Source of the DNA: Peromyscus leucopus
Lineage: Eukaryota > Chordata > Mammalia > Rodentia > Cricetidae
Assembly: GCF_004664715.2 (NCBI RefSeq)
Contig: NC_051070.1
Coordinates: forward strand, 48,359,956 to 48,423,955
Reading direction: 5' to 3'
DNA length: 64,000 nucleotides
This document shows, piece after piece, positions 21,520-33,166 of this stretch (position 1 is the first letter of the stretch; each line of letters starts with the position of its first letter). The position numbers and the translations under genes were made by a program. The notes beneath the pieces are model-generated. The model was not told the DNA's origin. It searched no databases and worked only from the letters and a program-made list of their open reading frames with translations.

Positions 21520-21908
21520 GTAGGGCTTCCCTTTTGCCTCTGGGCTTTTATCTTTCTCTACTTCTGTATATTTTTTCTTTTTTATTTCTTGTCTGGCTGT
21601 GTGGCTGTGTGGCTGTGTGGCTGGCCCCTGGCACTCCTCTCCTGCTTTTCTCACTTATCTCCTTCTATTCTTCTTCTCTTCCTACTTATTCTCTCTCTCT
21701 AGCAGCCCCGCCTATCCTTCCTCCTGCCTCACCATTGGCCATTCAGCTCCTTATTAAGCCAATCAGGTGTTTTAGGCAGGCAAAGTAACACAGCTTCACA
21801 GAGTTAAACAAATGCACCATAAGAGAGTGCAATACATCTTTGCATCATTAAACAAATATTCCACAGCATAAAAGAATGCAACACATCTTTAACTAATATT
21901 CCACAACA
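21520..21908 (-). mobile_element. ERV2-type LTR, antisense
   Basis: The + strand runs 'cattggccattcagctccttattaagccaatcagg', 'gtaacacagcttcacagagttaaac', 'ccacaacat', the reverse complement of an LTR starting TGTTGTGGAATATT. A 'gtggctgt' run near 21598-21620 is a small internal tandem. A relative lies at 32207-33166. Confidence 0.65.
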
Positions 21909-22497
21909 TTACCCTCACAATTCTGTCTCTTAAACATTTAATTTCTTCACCACTCTTTTCTTTTCCATGACTAATTTATCATTTCTGTCTGTATAACATT
22001 ATGGAGTATTTAAGAGACACTCAAATAATGTTTGGTCCTAAGAGAATGAAAACGGACCTGTACACTGATATATACAATGGGTGAGTGACTTGTGCTGGCT
22101 TTTTAGAGGATTGTATGAGGTGCCTGAGAAGAGGGGGCTGTTGGAAGGAGACACAACTCAAAACCCCCTGCTCTTACCAGCTTGGAGTCCAGGAAGCAGT
22201 CCTCCATTGTTCCCCAAAGGTCACCCACTGTCCTGTCCTAACAGTCTCAAAGCCAGGCTCTGTCCAGTGATCTCAAGGCCTTAAGAGTGGCCTGAGAATG
22301 AAGCTCTTGTGTACCTTGAACGACCCCTGTTTAAGTACAGACACTGGTTCCGAAGGGCTGAGGTGGGCCCTCAGCTGCCATATTTCTAGCAAGTTCTGGA
22401 GGTGCAGATGCTCCCAGTCTGTGACCACACTATGGATAGGAAGGGCTTGGATTACTCCTTCAGAGTGAAAATTCACTGCTACAAACTATGGTAGTAC
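21909..22497. other. Unassigned stretch
   Basis: No gene or repeat recognised. Confidence 0.4.
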
Positions 22498-22640
22498 TTT
22501 TTAAAGATTTGTTTTATTTTTATCTGTGTGTAGGGGCGGGAGGGGGAGGGGAGGGGGATGGGAAGGCCGGAAGATGGTACTGGATTCTTCCAGAGCTGGA
22601 CTTACAGAAGGCTGTGAGCTGCCCTGTGTGTCTCTCCCCA
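22498..22640 (-). repeat. B3-type SINE, antisense, with G-rich insert
   Basis: 'taaagatttgttttatttttat', then a G-rich tract (22533-22562), then 'gatggtactggattcttccagagctggactta' and 'aggctgtgagctgcc', a reverse-complement B3. Confidence 0.65.
22533..22562 (+). repeat. G-quadruplex-capable G tract
   Basis: Six G runs of 3-5 separated by one- or two-base loops in 30 bases, comfortably meeting the G4 rule. Confidence 0.8.
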
Positions 22641-24123
22641 GCCCCAGCAGAGCACTGTTTTGACAGGGAAACCGGCTTTGCGGTTGGTTTTAGCTTCGTG
22701 GCATCACAAACTTTGGCCCATACAGGCAACAGGTCCTTGGGACTGGGCAGTACTCTGGGAAAGCCTCTGGGCTGCAGGGGGCTAGCTGTGGGAGGGACAA
22801 GAGAATTTAGGGACAGGACTGTGGGACACGGGCTTAAGAACTCCAACAGGTGTCTAGAGAATATGCTGGGACACATGGAAAAGCCATTCCTGTTCTCGTC
22901 CCCAGGGGGTGAGAGTCAGAAGAAAATTGTGGGCAGCAAGCAGAAAGGCATTCAATAAACTAACACTGTGTGGAAGGAAATTCTCGGTCATTTCCAGAAC
23001 CACACTGCTGAAGCAAGAAGGAAGGGGGTAGGGGAGAAAGGCCCCCCGTGGAAACACCCGACTCCTCCAATGACAAAAGTTGGTCAAATTCAGCTGTAAG
23101 AGAGAAGGTGAGTGTGCCTTACCTTGAAGTCTACGGGGACCAGGATTCAGGGAACAGCGGGCAGGAGAGGATGAGAACCAGATCTGGCTTGGTTAGTGGT
23201 GAAGTAAGAGCTCCTAAGCCCCACAGGGTCAGAGGATCTTACTGGATGGAGCACTCCTCCTCTTTATGTAAATGGCTGTCATCCTCAGGGGGAAGGCAGG
23301 AAAAGGGAGGTGCTGGCCTTGTGTTTTGGTTGCTCTGACCACCAAGAGAAGTCAGGCTCAGTTGACGGTAAACAAGAATCACAAAAGCCGCCCCCCCCCA
23401 ACCTGGCCCGTTCCCTGTCTGCTTTATCTCAGGATACCACACAGAGGGTCTGATCCCAAACTCCGACTTTAGCTAACAAGTCAAAGACTGGGAAATTGTG
23501 CATTGACTCCAACGACACTCCTCCGAGAGACTGTTAGCTTTTCCAAATCAGTTCCTACATCCTTCTCCAAGCCCTGTTGTGATCACCGATGGGCCAAAGA
23601 GGATGAGATGGTTTCCACATCCAGAGCCCCACCCCAGAGCTATTGAAAGCTCTCTGAAGGAAACCAGGGGCACTGGTTATAAGAAAACACTGGGCGTCTG
23701 CTTCAGAATGGAAGCCTTTGTGTTCATCCACAGCAGAGCCGGGGACTCCAAACTGCTGAGCTGTGGCTTCTCCAGTGTAGAAGGGGGAAGGACTTCTGTC
23801 ACCTCATTGTCCTAGGGAAGCTCAATGGGTCATGTTTCCGGCGTGGGCAACCGAAGCCTTGCTGGCTTTTCCTTCCTAGGCACAACATTTCAGAAGTCAC
23901 CAAGTTGTTGGATTTCCTCTGCCAGCAGAAAAAAAGGTCATTACGGTTGAATGCAAGGAACTGATCTGACCCACACTCAATGATTTCTTCCTGCAAGTGA
24001 CAAAGCCCGTTTCCTCCAGCTGATAATGAACCCTGGAAACACACCCGACGTGTGTTTTCAAAAGCAAACACCGCACAGCAAACCTCCAAGCCTGCCCCTT
24101 CATCCAGCCAAAGGGAAGAATCG
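22641..24123. other. Repeat-poor unassigned stretch
   Basis: About 1.5 kb with no repeat I recognise. Frames such as + 22488-22958 (156 codons) start in the B3 and show no domain. It could hold regulatory DNA; no sequence feature proves it. Confidence 0.45.
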
Positions 24124-24125
24124 CG

Positions 24126-24345
24126 TTTTTTTTTTTTTTTTTTTTTTTTTTCCAGTTTTAATTAAAAGTGTTTATATTTATTTACTTAGCCTGGAGGGGA
24201 ACATGTGTGCCAGGGCATGTGGGGGGTGGGGGACATGTCAGAAGGCAGCTTGTGGGAGTCCATTCTCTCCTTCCATCATGTGGGTCTCAGGGATCAAAAA
24301 CAGATTGTTAGTCTCAGCTGGAGCTATCCAGCTGGCCCAGGAATA
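24126..24345 (-). repeat. B4-type SINE, antisense, preceded by (T)26
   Basis: A T run at 24126-24151, then 'aacatgtgtgccagggcatg', 'catgtcagaaggcagcttgtgggagtccattctctccttccatcatgtgggtc' in reverse-complement B4 order. Confidence 0.7.
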
Positions 24346-24371
24346 ATGGTTTTGTTGTTGTTTTAATTTTT

Positions 24372-24475
24372 TTTTCTGTTGTGGCAAGTATACAGGATAT
24401 AAAGTTTATTATTCTTTAATCATTTTAAGAGTGTAATTTGGTGGCATTAAAGGTACTGAGTCATATTTTAAAATA
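24372..24475 (-). repeat. Ancient L1M fragment, antisense
   Basis: 'ctgttgtggcaagtatacaggatataaag' then 'taagagtgtaatttggtggcatt' is the same antisense L1M segment as at 10690. Confidence 0.6.
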
Positions 24476-24867
24476 AATAACTATTAATGGCCCCAATAGT
24501 CTCACTGAATGAAGAAATGTCTGCAACAGAAATAACAAAGGCAGAGCTATTAATGTCATTTTATTACAGATTTTTTTTTTTCCTTAAAGGAAAAGTATAC
24601 TGCTCCTACAAGAATATCATTCTAAGTATTAGGGAAGAAATGAAAGCCTGGGCCCCTCTGGGCAGGTGTGGCTTAGGCAAGGAGATTAAAGGGCTGTCAT
24701 GGGTTCCCAGCCTATAGGAAAGTTGTTGTATGTAGCATGGACCCTTCTACTTGTTAAGATGTGTCCATCTGAAAGACTCGGTGGGAGCACGTGGCATCTC
24801 TGAGCATGAAGAGGCGACATCATCCCACTCCTACAGGGGGCTGGTTAAAGGGATCGTGTATGATGGG

Positions 24868-25045
24868 TCCTGTGAGTTTGGGCTTAGAGTCGGGACAATC
24901 TGGGTTCGAAACCCAGCTCTGGTTCTCCATAGCTCTCCATGAGGCACTTACACTCCCTCCACCTCCCCTTTCTCACCTATAGAGTGGGGATTCATAAAAT
25001 GAGCTACTTCAGAGGGGTTGTAAGACTTGGAGGAGACAAAAGGAT
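24868..25045 (+). repeat. MIR SINE, sense
   Basis: 'tctgggttcgaaacccagctctgg', 'aggcacttacactccctccacctcccctttctcacctatagagtggggat', 'gaggggttgtaag' follow MIR from tRNA part to 3' end. Confidence 0.8.
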
Positions 25046-25284
25046 TAGTTGGGATAACTCCAGCTCTGCAGCATTAACAAAAGAACCCCTGTACCTGGCA
25101 GCCAAACCTGGCAGAACAGCGTTCCTGCTTGGACCACAAGGACAGGAAACCGCTTTCCTCTGAGACTGGCCAATTCCTGAGCTGCTTCCAAACAGCAACT
25201 CTGGCCTCTCAAAAGGCTCTAGCTTCTCCACAAAGGGAGGCTTGAACACTTTGGCTTTTCCATTTTGTTTTTTATTTGCGTGCT

Positions 25285-25430
25285 CCTTTTTTTAAGACAG
25301 GGTTTCTCTGTGTAGCCCTGACTGTTCTGGAACTCACTCTGAAGACCAGGCTGGCATCAAACTCACTAAGATCTGCCTGCTTCTGCCTCCTCAGTGCTGG
25401 GATTAAAGGCATGTGCCAACGTTTGCCGTT
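25285..25430 (-). repeat. B1 SINE
   Basis: 'aagacagggtttctctgtgtagccctgac' to 'ggattaaaggcatgtgcc' in reverse-complement B1. Confidence 0.85.
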
Positions 25431-25902
25431 GACACGCTTTGCTTTTTAGGCTTTGGAGTGACTGTCGTTTCTGGTTATAATCCATTATAAAGACAGTCCA
25501 CATAAAGACATAAGATACCCCCTAGAGGGTTATCTAGTTGGTGGTTTGCTCATTACAGGAAGAAGGAACCTGTTATGAGATATGAGAGACAGAAGCATGA
25601 CAGGGTAACCCGCAGCTACCAAGGTCCCAGATCTTTAGTATCTGAAACTCGAAGAGAGGATGTGAGCAGGAAGGGTAGGAAGAAATGACCTCCCCTCATT
25701 CTCCCCATCTTTTTAACTCTTGGTGTGGACAACTATGATCCAGTGGCCAATAGAGCCTGGAGGGGAGCATCTACAAAAGGTCAAGTTCCTGGTGTCCCAG
25801 GGAAAGGGGTAAACTGTAACAGTAGGTGGTGCCTGTCCGCCCAGTGGGGCACACAGAAGGCCGTGAAATGTACTGAGAGTGTCAGAAGCCAAGACTAAAT
25901 GG

Positions 25903-26022
25903 AGACAAGGTTTTGGTGGTACATGCCGGTAATTCCATCTCCATGGAAGGCTGAGGCAAGAGAATCAGAAGTTCAAAGCCTGTCTGGGCTAGAGAATGAG
26001 ACAATAGCCCTGTAAGTAACCC
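25903..26022 (+). repeat. Old B1-family SINE
   Basis: 'ttttggtggtacatgccggtaattcc', 'ggaaggctgaggcaagagaatc', 'tctgggctagagaatgaga'. Confidence 0.6.
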
Positions 26023-26894
26023 CAATAAAGCTCACTGGTTCACCAAGTTGCCCTTTGGTGCTGTCTGTACTTTGGTCTGTCGTGGAATCCCTATGTGGGG
26101 TGAATAGATGTGCATGTGTGTCCCCCCAGGAAAATTTCTGTCATACAACAGAGGGAGAGAGAGAGTCACTTCCTAGTGTTTGCAGAAGTTTTAAGTTCAC
26201 TTAACCGCTAACAAAGAGAGTTACGTTTACTAAAGAAAATGTGTCTGTCTGAGTTACAGGCTCAGTTCTCCATCCTCCGGTCTCCATCCTCCAGGTCTCC
26301 ATCCTCCAGCTACCCCTTTCCTGACCCAGTGTGCAAAGCTGAGATGGTCTTACTCTCTCCTAAAGGATGAGTTCACCAGGAAGAACAGTGTTTTGTTTGC
26401 AAAGTGAGAAACATTGACAGTTCCACCCCAGAGTGACTTTATCTGTTCTGCCAGCAATTACAGCCCAGATGAGGGCTAATGGCACAGTTGCTGATAAGTG
26501 CCCCTGTTCTCATTCTTTAACTTGCCAGTAAGGTCCTGTGGTCCCTTATCTGGTGCTGGGGCCAAATCACTAAGAGCCGAAGCTTGAAACCCTGACACTT
26601 CAAAGCCCAGGGCATCCTGAACAAGCGGCTAGTTGTTTGTGTTGGGTTTTGTTAAACAGTGATCTGGTTTCTGCGCCAATATAAAAAGCCCGGGAGCCTA
26701 GTTTTTAATGCTGCTCTCTCAGACACAGCTCTTCATCCTGCATATGAAGAAATGACTTGTCTCGGAATCAAATTCCTTTCTTTCCTGCAATTCTATGCAT
26801 TTTGTCAGCAGCTCATAGAAACTTTGGATAGCTGGGAATGTGGTAAAGTGCTAGCCATGAAAGTGGGAGGGGCCAAGCTTGGCTTTAGTACTAT
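26023..26894. other. Repeat-poor stretch with short tandem at 26268-26316
   Basis: A 16-18-base unit 'tctccatcctcc(a/g)g' repeats three times at about 26268-26316. No gene is recognised. Confidence 0.5.
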
Positions 26895-27237
26895 GTAAAA
26901 AGCTTGATGGGGGGGTGGGGTGCACCTTTGTAATCCCAGTGCCGGGAAAGCAGAGAAAAACGGATCCCTGGCATCCACAGACTAGCAAGCATAGCCTTCT
27001 CTGTGAGTTCTAAACCATCAAGAGACCTTGTCTGAGAAGAAAGAAAGAAGAATGGCAGGGAGGGAGGGAGGCTGGGAAGGGGAGGGAGGGACGAGAAAGG
27101 GGGGATGGAGAGAGGAGGGGGAGGGGTTGGAAAGAAACGATACCTAAAGTTGTCTTCTGGCCTGTACACACATGTTCACATGTGTGCACCTGCACACACA
27201 CACACACACACACCCCAAGCTAAAACAAAACAAGATA
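26895..27237 (+). repeat. B4/RSINE1-type SINE with purine-rich middle
   Basis: 'gggtgcacctttgtaatcccagtgccgggaaagcag', 'gagttctaaaccatcaagagaccttgtctgag', then 'taaagttgtcttctggcctgtacacac' and CA run. The middle carries an expanded GGGA/GGAGG purine run. Confidence 0.7.
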
Positions 27238-27249
27238 AAAGCAAAGCAA

Positions 27250-27392
27250 ATCACGCATGGTGGCAAATATATAATCACAGCACTTGGAAGACAGAGGCAG
27301 GCAGATCTCTGTGAGGTTGAGGTCATCCTGGTCCATATTGTGAGTTCTAGGACAAGCATGGCTACATAGGGAAATCACATCAAAGGGGAAAA
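27250..27392 (+). repeat. B1 SINE
   Basis: 'cacgcatggtggcaaatatataatcacagcacttgg' to 'ggctacatagggaaatcacatc'; its tail continues into the purine microsatellite. Confidence 0.75.
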
Positions 27393-27400
27393 AAGAATGA

Positions 27401-27432
<32 letters not shown>

Positions 27433-27480
27433 AAAGAAAAGAAAAGAAAAGAAAAGAAAAGAAAAGAAAAGAAAAAGAAA
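27393..27480. repeat. (GAAA)n(GAAAA)n microsatellite
   Basis: GAAA units switch to GAAAA units half-way; it grew from the B1 tail. Confidence 0.95.
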
Positions 27481-28031
27481 GTTTGCATGGGAAGGCAGTA
27501 TAGAAGTCATTTTTCCAAACCCCGCACACCCGATTGTTGGTGCCTTGGAGAACCATGGCGCCATCCTCCTCCACCATCCTCTGCTGCCTCCTGCCCCCTC
27601 CCCCTCTGCCACCCTCCGCCACCTTCTGCCATGCTCCACTCGAACCCTTTTTCGACAGCCAGCTCACTCAGAAATACTGGGGACACCGTTTGAACCAGTT
27701 ACAATGCTTGGCTGATGAGCTCTCCTTAGCCCTCTTAACCACCCCTAGGGGCAGCTGTGTGGCAAAGGATAACCAAGAATGCAAAGCAACTGGCCCAGTG
27801 ATGCTCAGCTCCCGTTAAAGCCAGAGTCCAAACCCATATCTGGTTTCTCTCAAACCTCAGGCTTTTCTCCAGTGAGTGCCCTGCTCCCCAGTCTCTTTCA
27901 GGGAACCCCAGTTCTCCTAAGAACTCTCTGAAGCACTTAGTGTAACAAATCAATCACTTTATAGTTTAACCTGACAGTAAAACGGGAACTAAAATGCTGC
28001 CGATGGTACTGTAAATTAGTATCTCATTGAT
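27481..28031. other. Unassigned stretch
   Basis: No gene. A short CCTC/CCACC-rich part (27560-27630) is open on + but is low complexity. Confidence 0.4.
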
Positions 28032-28190
28032 TTTTTTCTTTTGTTTTTCAAGACAGGGTTTCTCTGTGTAGCTTTGTGCCTTTCCTGGAACTCACTTGGT
28101 AGCCCAGGCTGGCCTCAAACTCACAGAGATCTGCCTGGCTCTGCCTCCCGCGTGCTGGGATTAAAGGCGTGCGCCACTACCATCCGGCTC
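28032..28190 (-). mobile_element. Young B1 SINE, cricetid type
   Basis: Reverse-complement B1 with 'gctttgtgcctttcctggaac', the cricetid right half, near 28062. cattgat flanks it (about 28025 and 28191). Confidence 0.85.
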
Positions 28191-28247
28191 CATTGATATT
28201 TAAAAGGGGCTTTCGACAATCATGTCTGAGCATCTCCACAGTCCTGT

Positions 28248-28352
28248 AGGAGAGTTAGTCTCCATCTTGCCTATTACAGAGCTGAGTTTCAGGGAGTCTG
28301 AGCGGTCACTGAACCCCCCTGGTGGCACAGCTAGGAGCAGAGCCCAGGTCAT
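28248..28352 (-). repeat. MIR SINE fragment, antisense
   Basis: 'tattacagagctgagtttcaggga' and 'tggcacagctaggagcagagcccaggtc' are the reverse complement of the MIR core. Confidence 0.7.
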
Positions 28353-28491
28353 CATTAATAATATTATTGAAAAAATTATTGCTATTATTTTCATGTCATG
28401 TACAGCAATACATTTTATAATTATAATATAATACTATTTTGACAATAGTGATATATCATTACTAGTGTTATTATTAGATAATGCTATTCTT

Positions 28492-28670
28492 ATCCGTGTA
28501 TCCTAGGCTGGCTTCGAACTCACTGTGTAGCTTAAATTTCAGATCCTCTTGCCTCCCTCCTCCTCCGGAGTGCTAGACTTACAGGCCTATGGCACCATCA
28601 TGCCCAGTTTTGAAATGCTAGAGACTGAACTTCCCTTCACCTGCTGAGGTACATTGCCATCCCTAACTAG
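28492..28670 (-). repeat. B4-type SINE (B1 + ID), antisense
   Basis: A reverse B1 part ('cctaggctggcttcgaactc', 'cttacaggcctatggcacc') is followed by a reverse ID part ('gctagagactgaacttccc', 'gctgaggtacattgccatccc'), the expected order of an antisense B4 fusion. Confidence 0.65.
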
Positions 28671-30054
28671 GTCCTTCAACTGCTCTTCCTATGCCTCTGT
28701 GCTCAGTGAATAATGAAAGCCACAGTCAGTGGTGGCTGTTGATACAACCTCCTTTCCAAAGTAGCTTGTGTGGGCCATGAGGAGACATCATTCTGACCCT
28801 GCTTTCCATACTACTTCCTTTCTTTCTCCAGTACATCACTGAAGCGATTCGGTCTCCCTCGTAAATCTGTCCCACGCCTACTCTTAAAGCTTGAATCCCA
28901 AGGAACAATTCAGTTTCCATTAACGTTACTACTGGACCTCCAAGCAAGCCACACTTGATCAACGATGTTCTGGGGACTGGGTCTTTGAAGCGGTGAGATC
29001 AGACACAGGCAATCTCAGGCCATAGTGGTATAAAATGCTTCTATGTGGCCCACAGGATGCCAAACAGCTGCCTCCAAATATCCAGATGTTTGGCATCCAT
29101 GTAGAACACAACTTTGATTTCTTGGCCAAATAGGCCTTTGTCATGTAATCAGTCTGAACCCTCTGGGATGTTTTCTGGCATCCTGTAGGCACTGTTTGTT
29201 TTGAAGTGTGTAGATTTGAGTATTTCAGCTTCTAGAAGGTGCCCCAGAACAACAGACCCCACACTGCTTTCCAGTGCAGAGATCTTCCCCTGTTGCTGGC
29301 CAGTCTGACAAAGACAGAAAGACAAAGCAAAACAAATGTTTTATAGCCTCTTTAATCAGCTAACCACATCTGCCTCAGAGGTCACATGGTGTTGGGACAC
29401 GAGAGAAAAGGAGAAAAATAATCCCTGATTTTTCTCTGAGCATCATGGAGCCTGACACAGGAAACAAAAGGACCTCCTTTCATTCATCTCGTTTCCCATC
29501 TCGGACTTGCCATAGAATGTCCAATGGAAGACGTCTCACTGCAGCTCATTCTTGTTGACCTCATACCCAGCTACCTGGAAGGAAGCACATTTTACAGATA
29601 TTTACCAATGAGTACTGAAGAGCCCTCTAGAGAGCAAAATCACTATTTGTTCTCCGGGAGAACGAATGTTTTCCCCACCTTGGAAGATTCCAGACACGCC
29701 TCTATACTTCCTTCTGTCCCTAGGACCACCTTGCCACTCAGGTTTCAATAGCCGTGTCTATTCCGTTTGTAGCTGTCCTCTCGTCAGGCTCTGTGTCTGC
29801 CTGCTTCTCTGGTACTCGACACTCTGGGAGCTTCTGCAGGAAGAAGATTCATCATTGACCCACAGTTCAAGCCATCCATCCTTGTTTATTGGATAAATGA
29901 TGAACTAAGCATGTATGTATCCTGGGGATGTGCCAAACCAAGCATGTATGTATCCTGGGGGGTGTGACTGGCAGTGTTAGCAATGTCCTCAGTCTGGACC
30001 TCTGAAGGTTTCTGAGGACAGAGTGCAGCTCTTGTCTTAATAATTATTTTAATG
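28671..30054. other. Repeat-poor stretch with tandem at 29906-29960
   Basis: A 34-base duplication with the shared part 'aagcatgtatgtatcctggg' lies at 29906-29960. No gene or old repeat recognised otherwise. Confidence 0.5.
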
Positions 30055-30235
30055 TTCTTGTTGCTGTGGCAGGATGAGTGATGTGGACAATTTGAAAGGG
30101 CACATTTATTTGGGCTCATGGCTTTACGAGGTTCAGTCCATGATTGTTTGGGTCCATGTGCTTGGGCAGAACATCACAACAGGAGCATATGGTGGAGAAA
30201 ACTGTTCATGATGGAAAAACAGAGAGAAAACAATA
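30055..30235 (-). repeat. ERVL-type LTR fragment, antisense
   Basis: 'ttcttgttgctgtggcagg', 'cacatttatttgggctcatgg', 'gttcagtccatgattg', 'ggcagaacatcac' match the reverse complement of the MT2-like LTR 3' half. Confidence 0.5.
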
Positions 30236-31086
30236 AGATACTCTAAGGGCCTACTACAGTGATCCATTTCTTTCAGGAAGGGTTCCTCCTAAAGCTTCCA
30301 GAACCTCCCAACATAAAACCACAGCCTACAGATGGAGCTTCACGTGTGTGGCCTTTTGGTAGTGTATCCAAATCAAAACATCTCCATGGAGCAAAGTTTC
30401 TGCCTTCTATCAGGTCTGCCAAACTGACCTTTGAGGAGACAGAGTGTGTGCTTTCCTTGTGAGTCCCAGTCCCCTGGGACTCCATTGACTCAATCCTGAC
30501 ACTAGAGAGATCACCATCAGTGGCCACATTATAAACACAACTGCCTTTCGGGTAACCCAGCAAGGGGGATCCAATTCCATTGAGGGTAGGGGAGGGTTGC
30601 TCAGCAAACCAAACAGATGTCCACTGAACCGCTACCATCAAAGGCCGAGATGCATGATGATTCATTGCATGGATCAGCCAGACCTTGTTCATGAAGTCAC
30701 CATTCTCAGTGGTTTGGAGATCTTTAAGAAGGACCCTTTAAACACCCAAAGGCAATAACCCAGAGAGGAATGCCTTTTAGCAGAGCAATTACAGATGATG
30801 ATGAATGAGATATTTGGAGAAAGGATTTCTCCAGATTGTTTCGACTTCCCCATGTAGAGAGCTGGGAAGAACTGTAGCTGAGGAGCTGAAGAACCCTGCG
30901 TGTTAACATGGGTGCTTGTGTCGGTAGTAGAAGCCACTGAGCAATGTGTCATCCCTAAAACAAGCAAAGCACAGGGATCTACCATCCCTGGAAGGCCTGG
31001 GTACCAGTCATGGCCCTGAGGCCACCAGGCTCTGAGTTCCAATACACTTTATTATCTCCCTGAGATTCTTTCCAACCGTGTTACTG
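30236..31086. other. Unassigned stretch
   Basis: A 139-codon minus frame (30273-30692) and others have no recognisable domain. No repeat recognised. Confidence 0.4.
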
Positions 31087-31442
31087 TTTGAGTCTGAAAT
31101 ATCCCCTACATGCTTGTGTGTTTCGACGGTTGGTTCCTGGCTAGTGGCACTGTTTTGGGAACCTGTGGAACCTTTGAAACTACAGCCTAGCTAGCTGAAG
31201 TGGGGTGCTTGGGGTGGGCCTTGAAGGAGACACCCACTTCCAATCCCTGCCTTGGTTCTCTGCTTCCTGATGCACTGAGAAGTCTGAGCCACAAGCTCCC
31301 ACCCCCAAGGATGAAGCCACCCCAGCTCCCATGCCTTTCTGCTATGGATGGACTCTACTCTCTCGAAGTGTGGGCCAACAATGAGCCTCTCCTTCCTGAA
31401 GCTGTTTCTGTCAGGTGGTCACAGTGAGGAAAAAGAAACTGA
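31087..31442 (+). mobile_element. ERVL-type LTR, sense
   Basis: 'gagtctgaaatatcccctacatgc', 'ggttcctggctagtggcactgttttggg', 'gtggaacctttg', 'gggtgggccttgaagg' follow the rodent ERVL LTR family in sense, ending near 'aaagaaactgagacaca'. Confidence 0.6.
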
Positions 31443-31737
31443 GACACACTGTAAAGGGTGAAACAACAGCAATCCATATCCAAGTTTCAGGAGAATGAAA
31501 TGAAACAAAGTACAGAAAGCTGAGAGTTATGAATGATCTACTTATGTTACTTTAGGGAAAAAAATGGAAAGCGTTTGCCGTACTCAATTAGAAGGGAATG
31601 GCCTGTAAGTTATTTATTTACAGCTATTGGCTTTTTGGCATTAATTCTTTGTACTTATTAAGATGAAAATCATCCACAAAGACAATGTGGGGAAACACCT
31701 GTGCTACGAGTTAAAGGTAGAATATTAACAATCATTT

Positions 31738-31950
31738 GCAGAGCTGCAGAGGAGGCTCAGCTGTTAGAGCACGTACTGCTCTTCCATGGGACCAAGGTTG
31801 GTTCCCAGCGCCCACCAGGCAGCTCACAGCTGTATTTCCAGCTACAGAGAATCCAATGCCTTCTGGCATACACACACGCACTCACGCACGCACACACACA
31901 CATACACATGCATGCACGCGTGCACAAACAAAAAATTAAAAATAATTGCG
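31738..31950 (+). repeat. B2/B3-type SINE, diverged
   Basis: 'gaggaggctcagctgttagagcacgtactgctcttccatgggacc', 'ggcagctcacagctgt', 'aatccaatgccttctggcatacacac' then CA/CG-rich tail. Confidence 0.7.
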
Positions 31951-32041
31951 TATTATATAATTTCATTAAAATTTGCATTCATGTGACAAATAACTAGAAG
32001 GAAATTTACGTAAAAGCTCACTTTTTGGAGGAAATGGGTTT

Positions 32042-32120
32042 GGGGATGTCTCAGTTAGGGTCACTATAGCTGCAATGAAGCACCATTACAAAAAGCAAGT
32101 TGGGGTCATCATCCATCATC
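32042..32120 (-). repeat. ERVL-type LTR fragment, antisense
   Basis: 'tctcagttagggtcactatagctgcaatgaagcacc' and 'aaaagcaagttgggg' match the reverse complement of the LTR 3' end. Confidence 0.5.
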
Positions 32121-32304
32121 ATGGTCCCTTCTTACTTTGGTGTCTGTGACCCTGGCATATCAAGCATCATGAGGATTCTGACCTTTCTGTGACTAGCTGC
32201 CCATGGAGTGTTGGTGGTGGTCTTTTTTACTCTTTTGAGGGGCCCGCATGCAGCTGCCAAATAAATCACACCCAGAGGCTTACTTTTTTAAATTTTATTA
32301 TTTA

Positions 32305-32460
32305 TTTCTTTTGTTTTTTGCGAGACAGGGTTTCTCTGTATAGTTTTGGTGCCTGTCTTGGATCTCGCTCTGTAGACCACACTGGCTTTGAACTCACAGA
32401 GATCCAGCTGGCTCTGCCTCCCGAGTGCTGGGACTAAGGGTGTGGGACTATCGCCTGGCC
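32305..32460 (-). repeat. B1 SINE inside the LTR
   Basis: 'gcgagacagggtttctctgtatag' to 'ctgcctcccgagtgctggga', a reverse-complement B1. Confidence 0.85.
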
Positions 32461-32507
32461 TTGGCTTGTTTCTTGCTAGCTTTCCTTAACATAAATTATC
32501 CTGTCAC

Positions 32508-32851
32508 TATGGTGATATTTTATTTTGTACTAAAATGTTATTTGTATTTTAATAATAAAGTTGCCCGAGGGTCAGAGCTATTAACAAGCCATAGGAAAGC
32601 TGGGCGGTGGTGGTGCACGCCTTTAAGACAGGCTGTGACGAGGCAGTCATGTGGTTGGGTTTACAACCAATGAGAAGGCAGAACCGAAAATCTTTATAAA
32701 GACTTTAACACAGGAAATAGCTCTCTTTCGGAGAGGTAGGACCACCACAGGAGGAAGGGTAAGGTTTTAGCTCTTAGCTCTGACCTCTTGGCTTTCTTCT
32801 TTGCATTGGTTCTGTGTTTCTTATTTAATAAGACAGTTGGTTACATCTGCA
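32508..32851 (+). mobile_element. Solo LTR (B1-containing cricetid type) with 6-bp target duplication
   Basis: A 344-bp element starts tatggtgatattttatttt (TG degraded to TA) and ends gttacatctgca. tgtcac flanks it at 32502-32507 and 32852-32857. It has an AATAATAAAG near 32550 and an internal B1-like stretch 'gctgggcggtggtggtgcac' at about 32600. The internal B1 piece appears to be part of the LTR family. Confidence 0.7.
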
Positions 32852-33166
32852 TGTCACCCTTATGCCTCTGGGCTTTTCCTGTTTTCTTACTTCTGTAACT
32901 CTTACTCCATGGCTTGCTGTATAGCTGGATGGCTGGCACCTGAATTCCTCCTCCTTCTCTGGCTACTTCTCCTCCCAGATTTCTCCTTCTGTTTATCCTC
33001 TCTGCCTGCCAGCCCCACCTGTTTCTCTTGCCTGCTTCACTATTGGCCGTTCAGCTCTTTATTAGACCATCAGGTGTTTTAGACAGCCACAGTAACACAG
33101 CTTCACAGAGTTAAATAAATGCAACATAAACAAAAGTAACACACCTTAAAATAACATTTTACAACA

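Larger units (their letters stand above)
32207..33166 (-). mobile_element. ERV2-type LTR, antisense, carrying two later insertions
   Basis: Pieces at 32207-32304, 32461-32507 and 32858-33166 read as one antisense LTR: 'tgttggtggtggtctttt', 'ccaaataaatcacacccagaggctta', 'ggcttgtttcttgctagc', then 'ctattggccgttcagctctttattag', 'cacagcttcacagagttaaat', 'acaaca'. A B1 and a second LTR fill the gaps. Same family as 21520. Confidence 0.7.
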
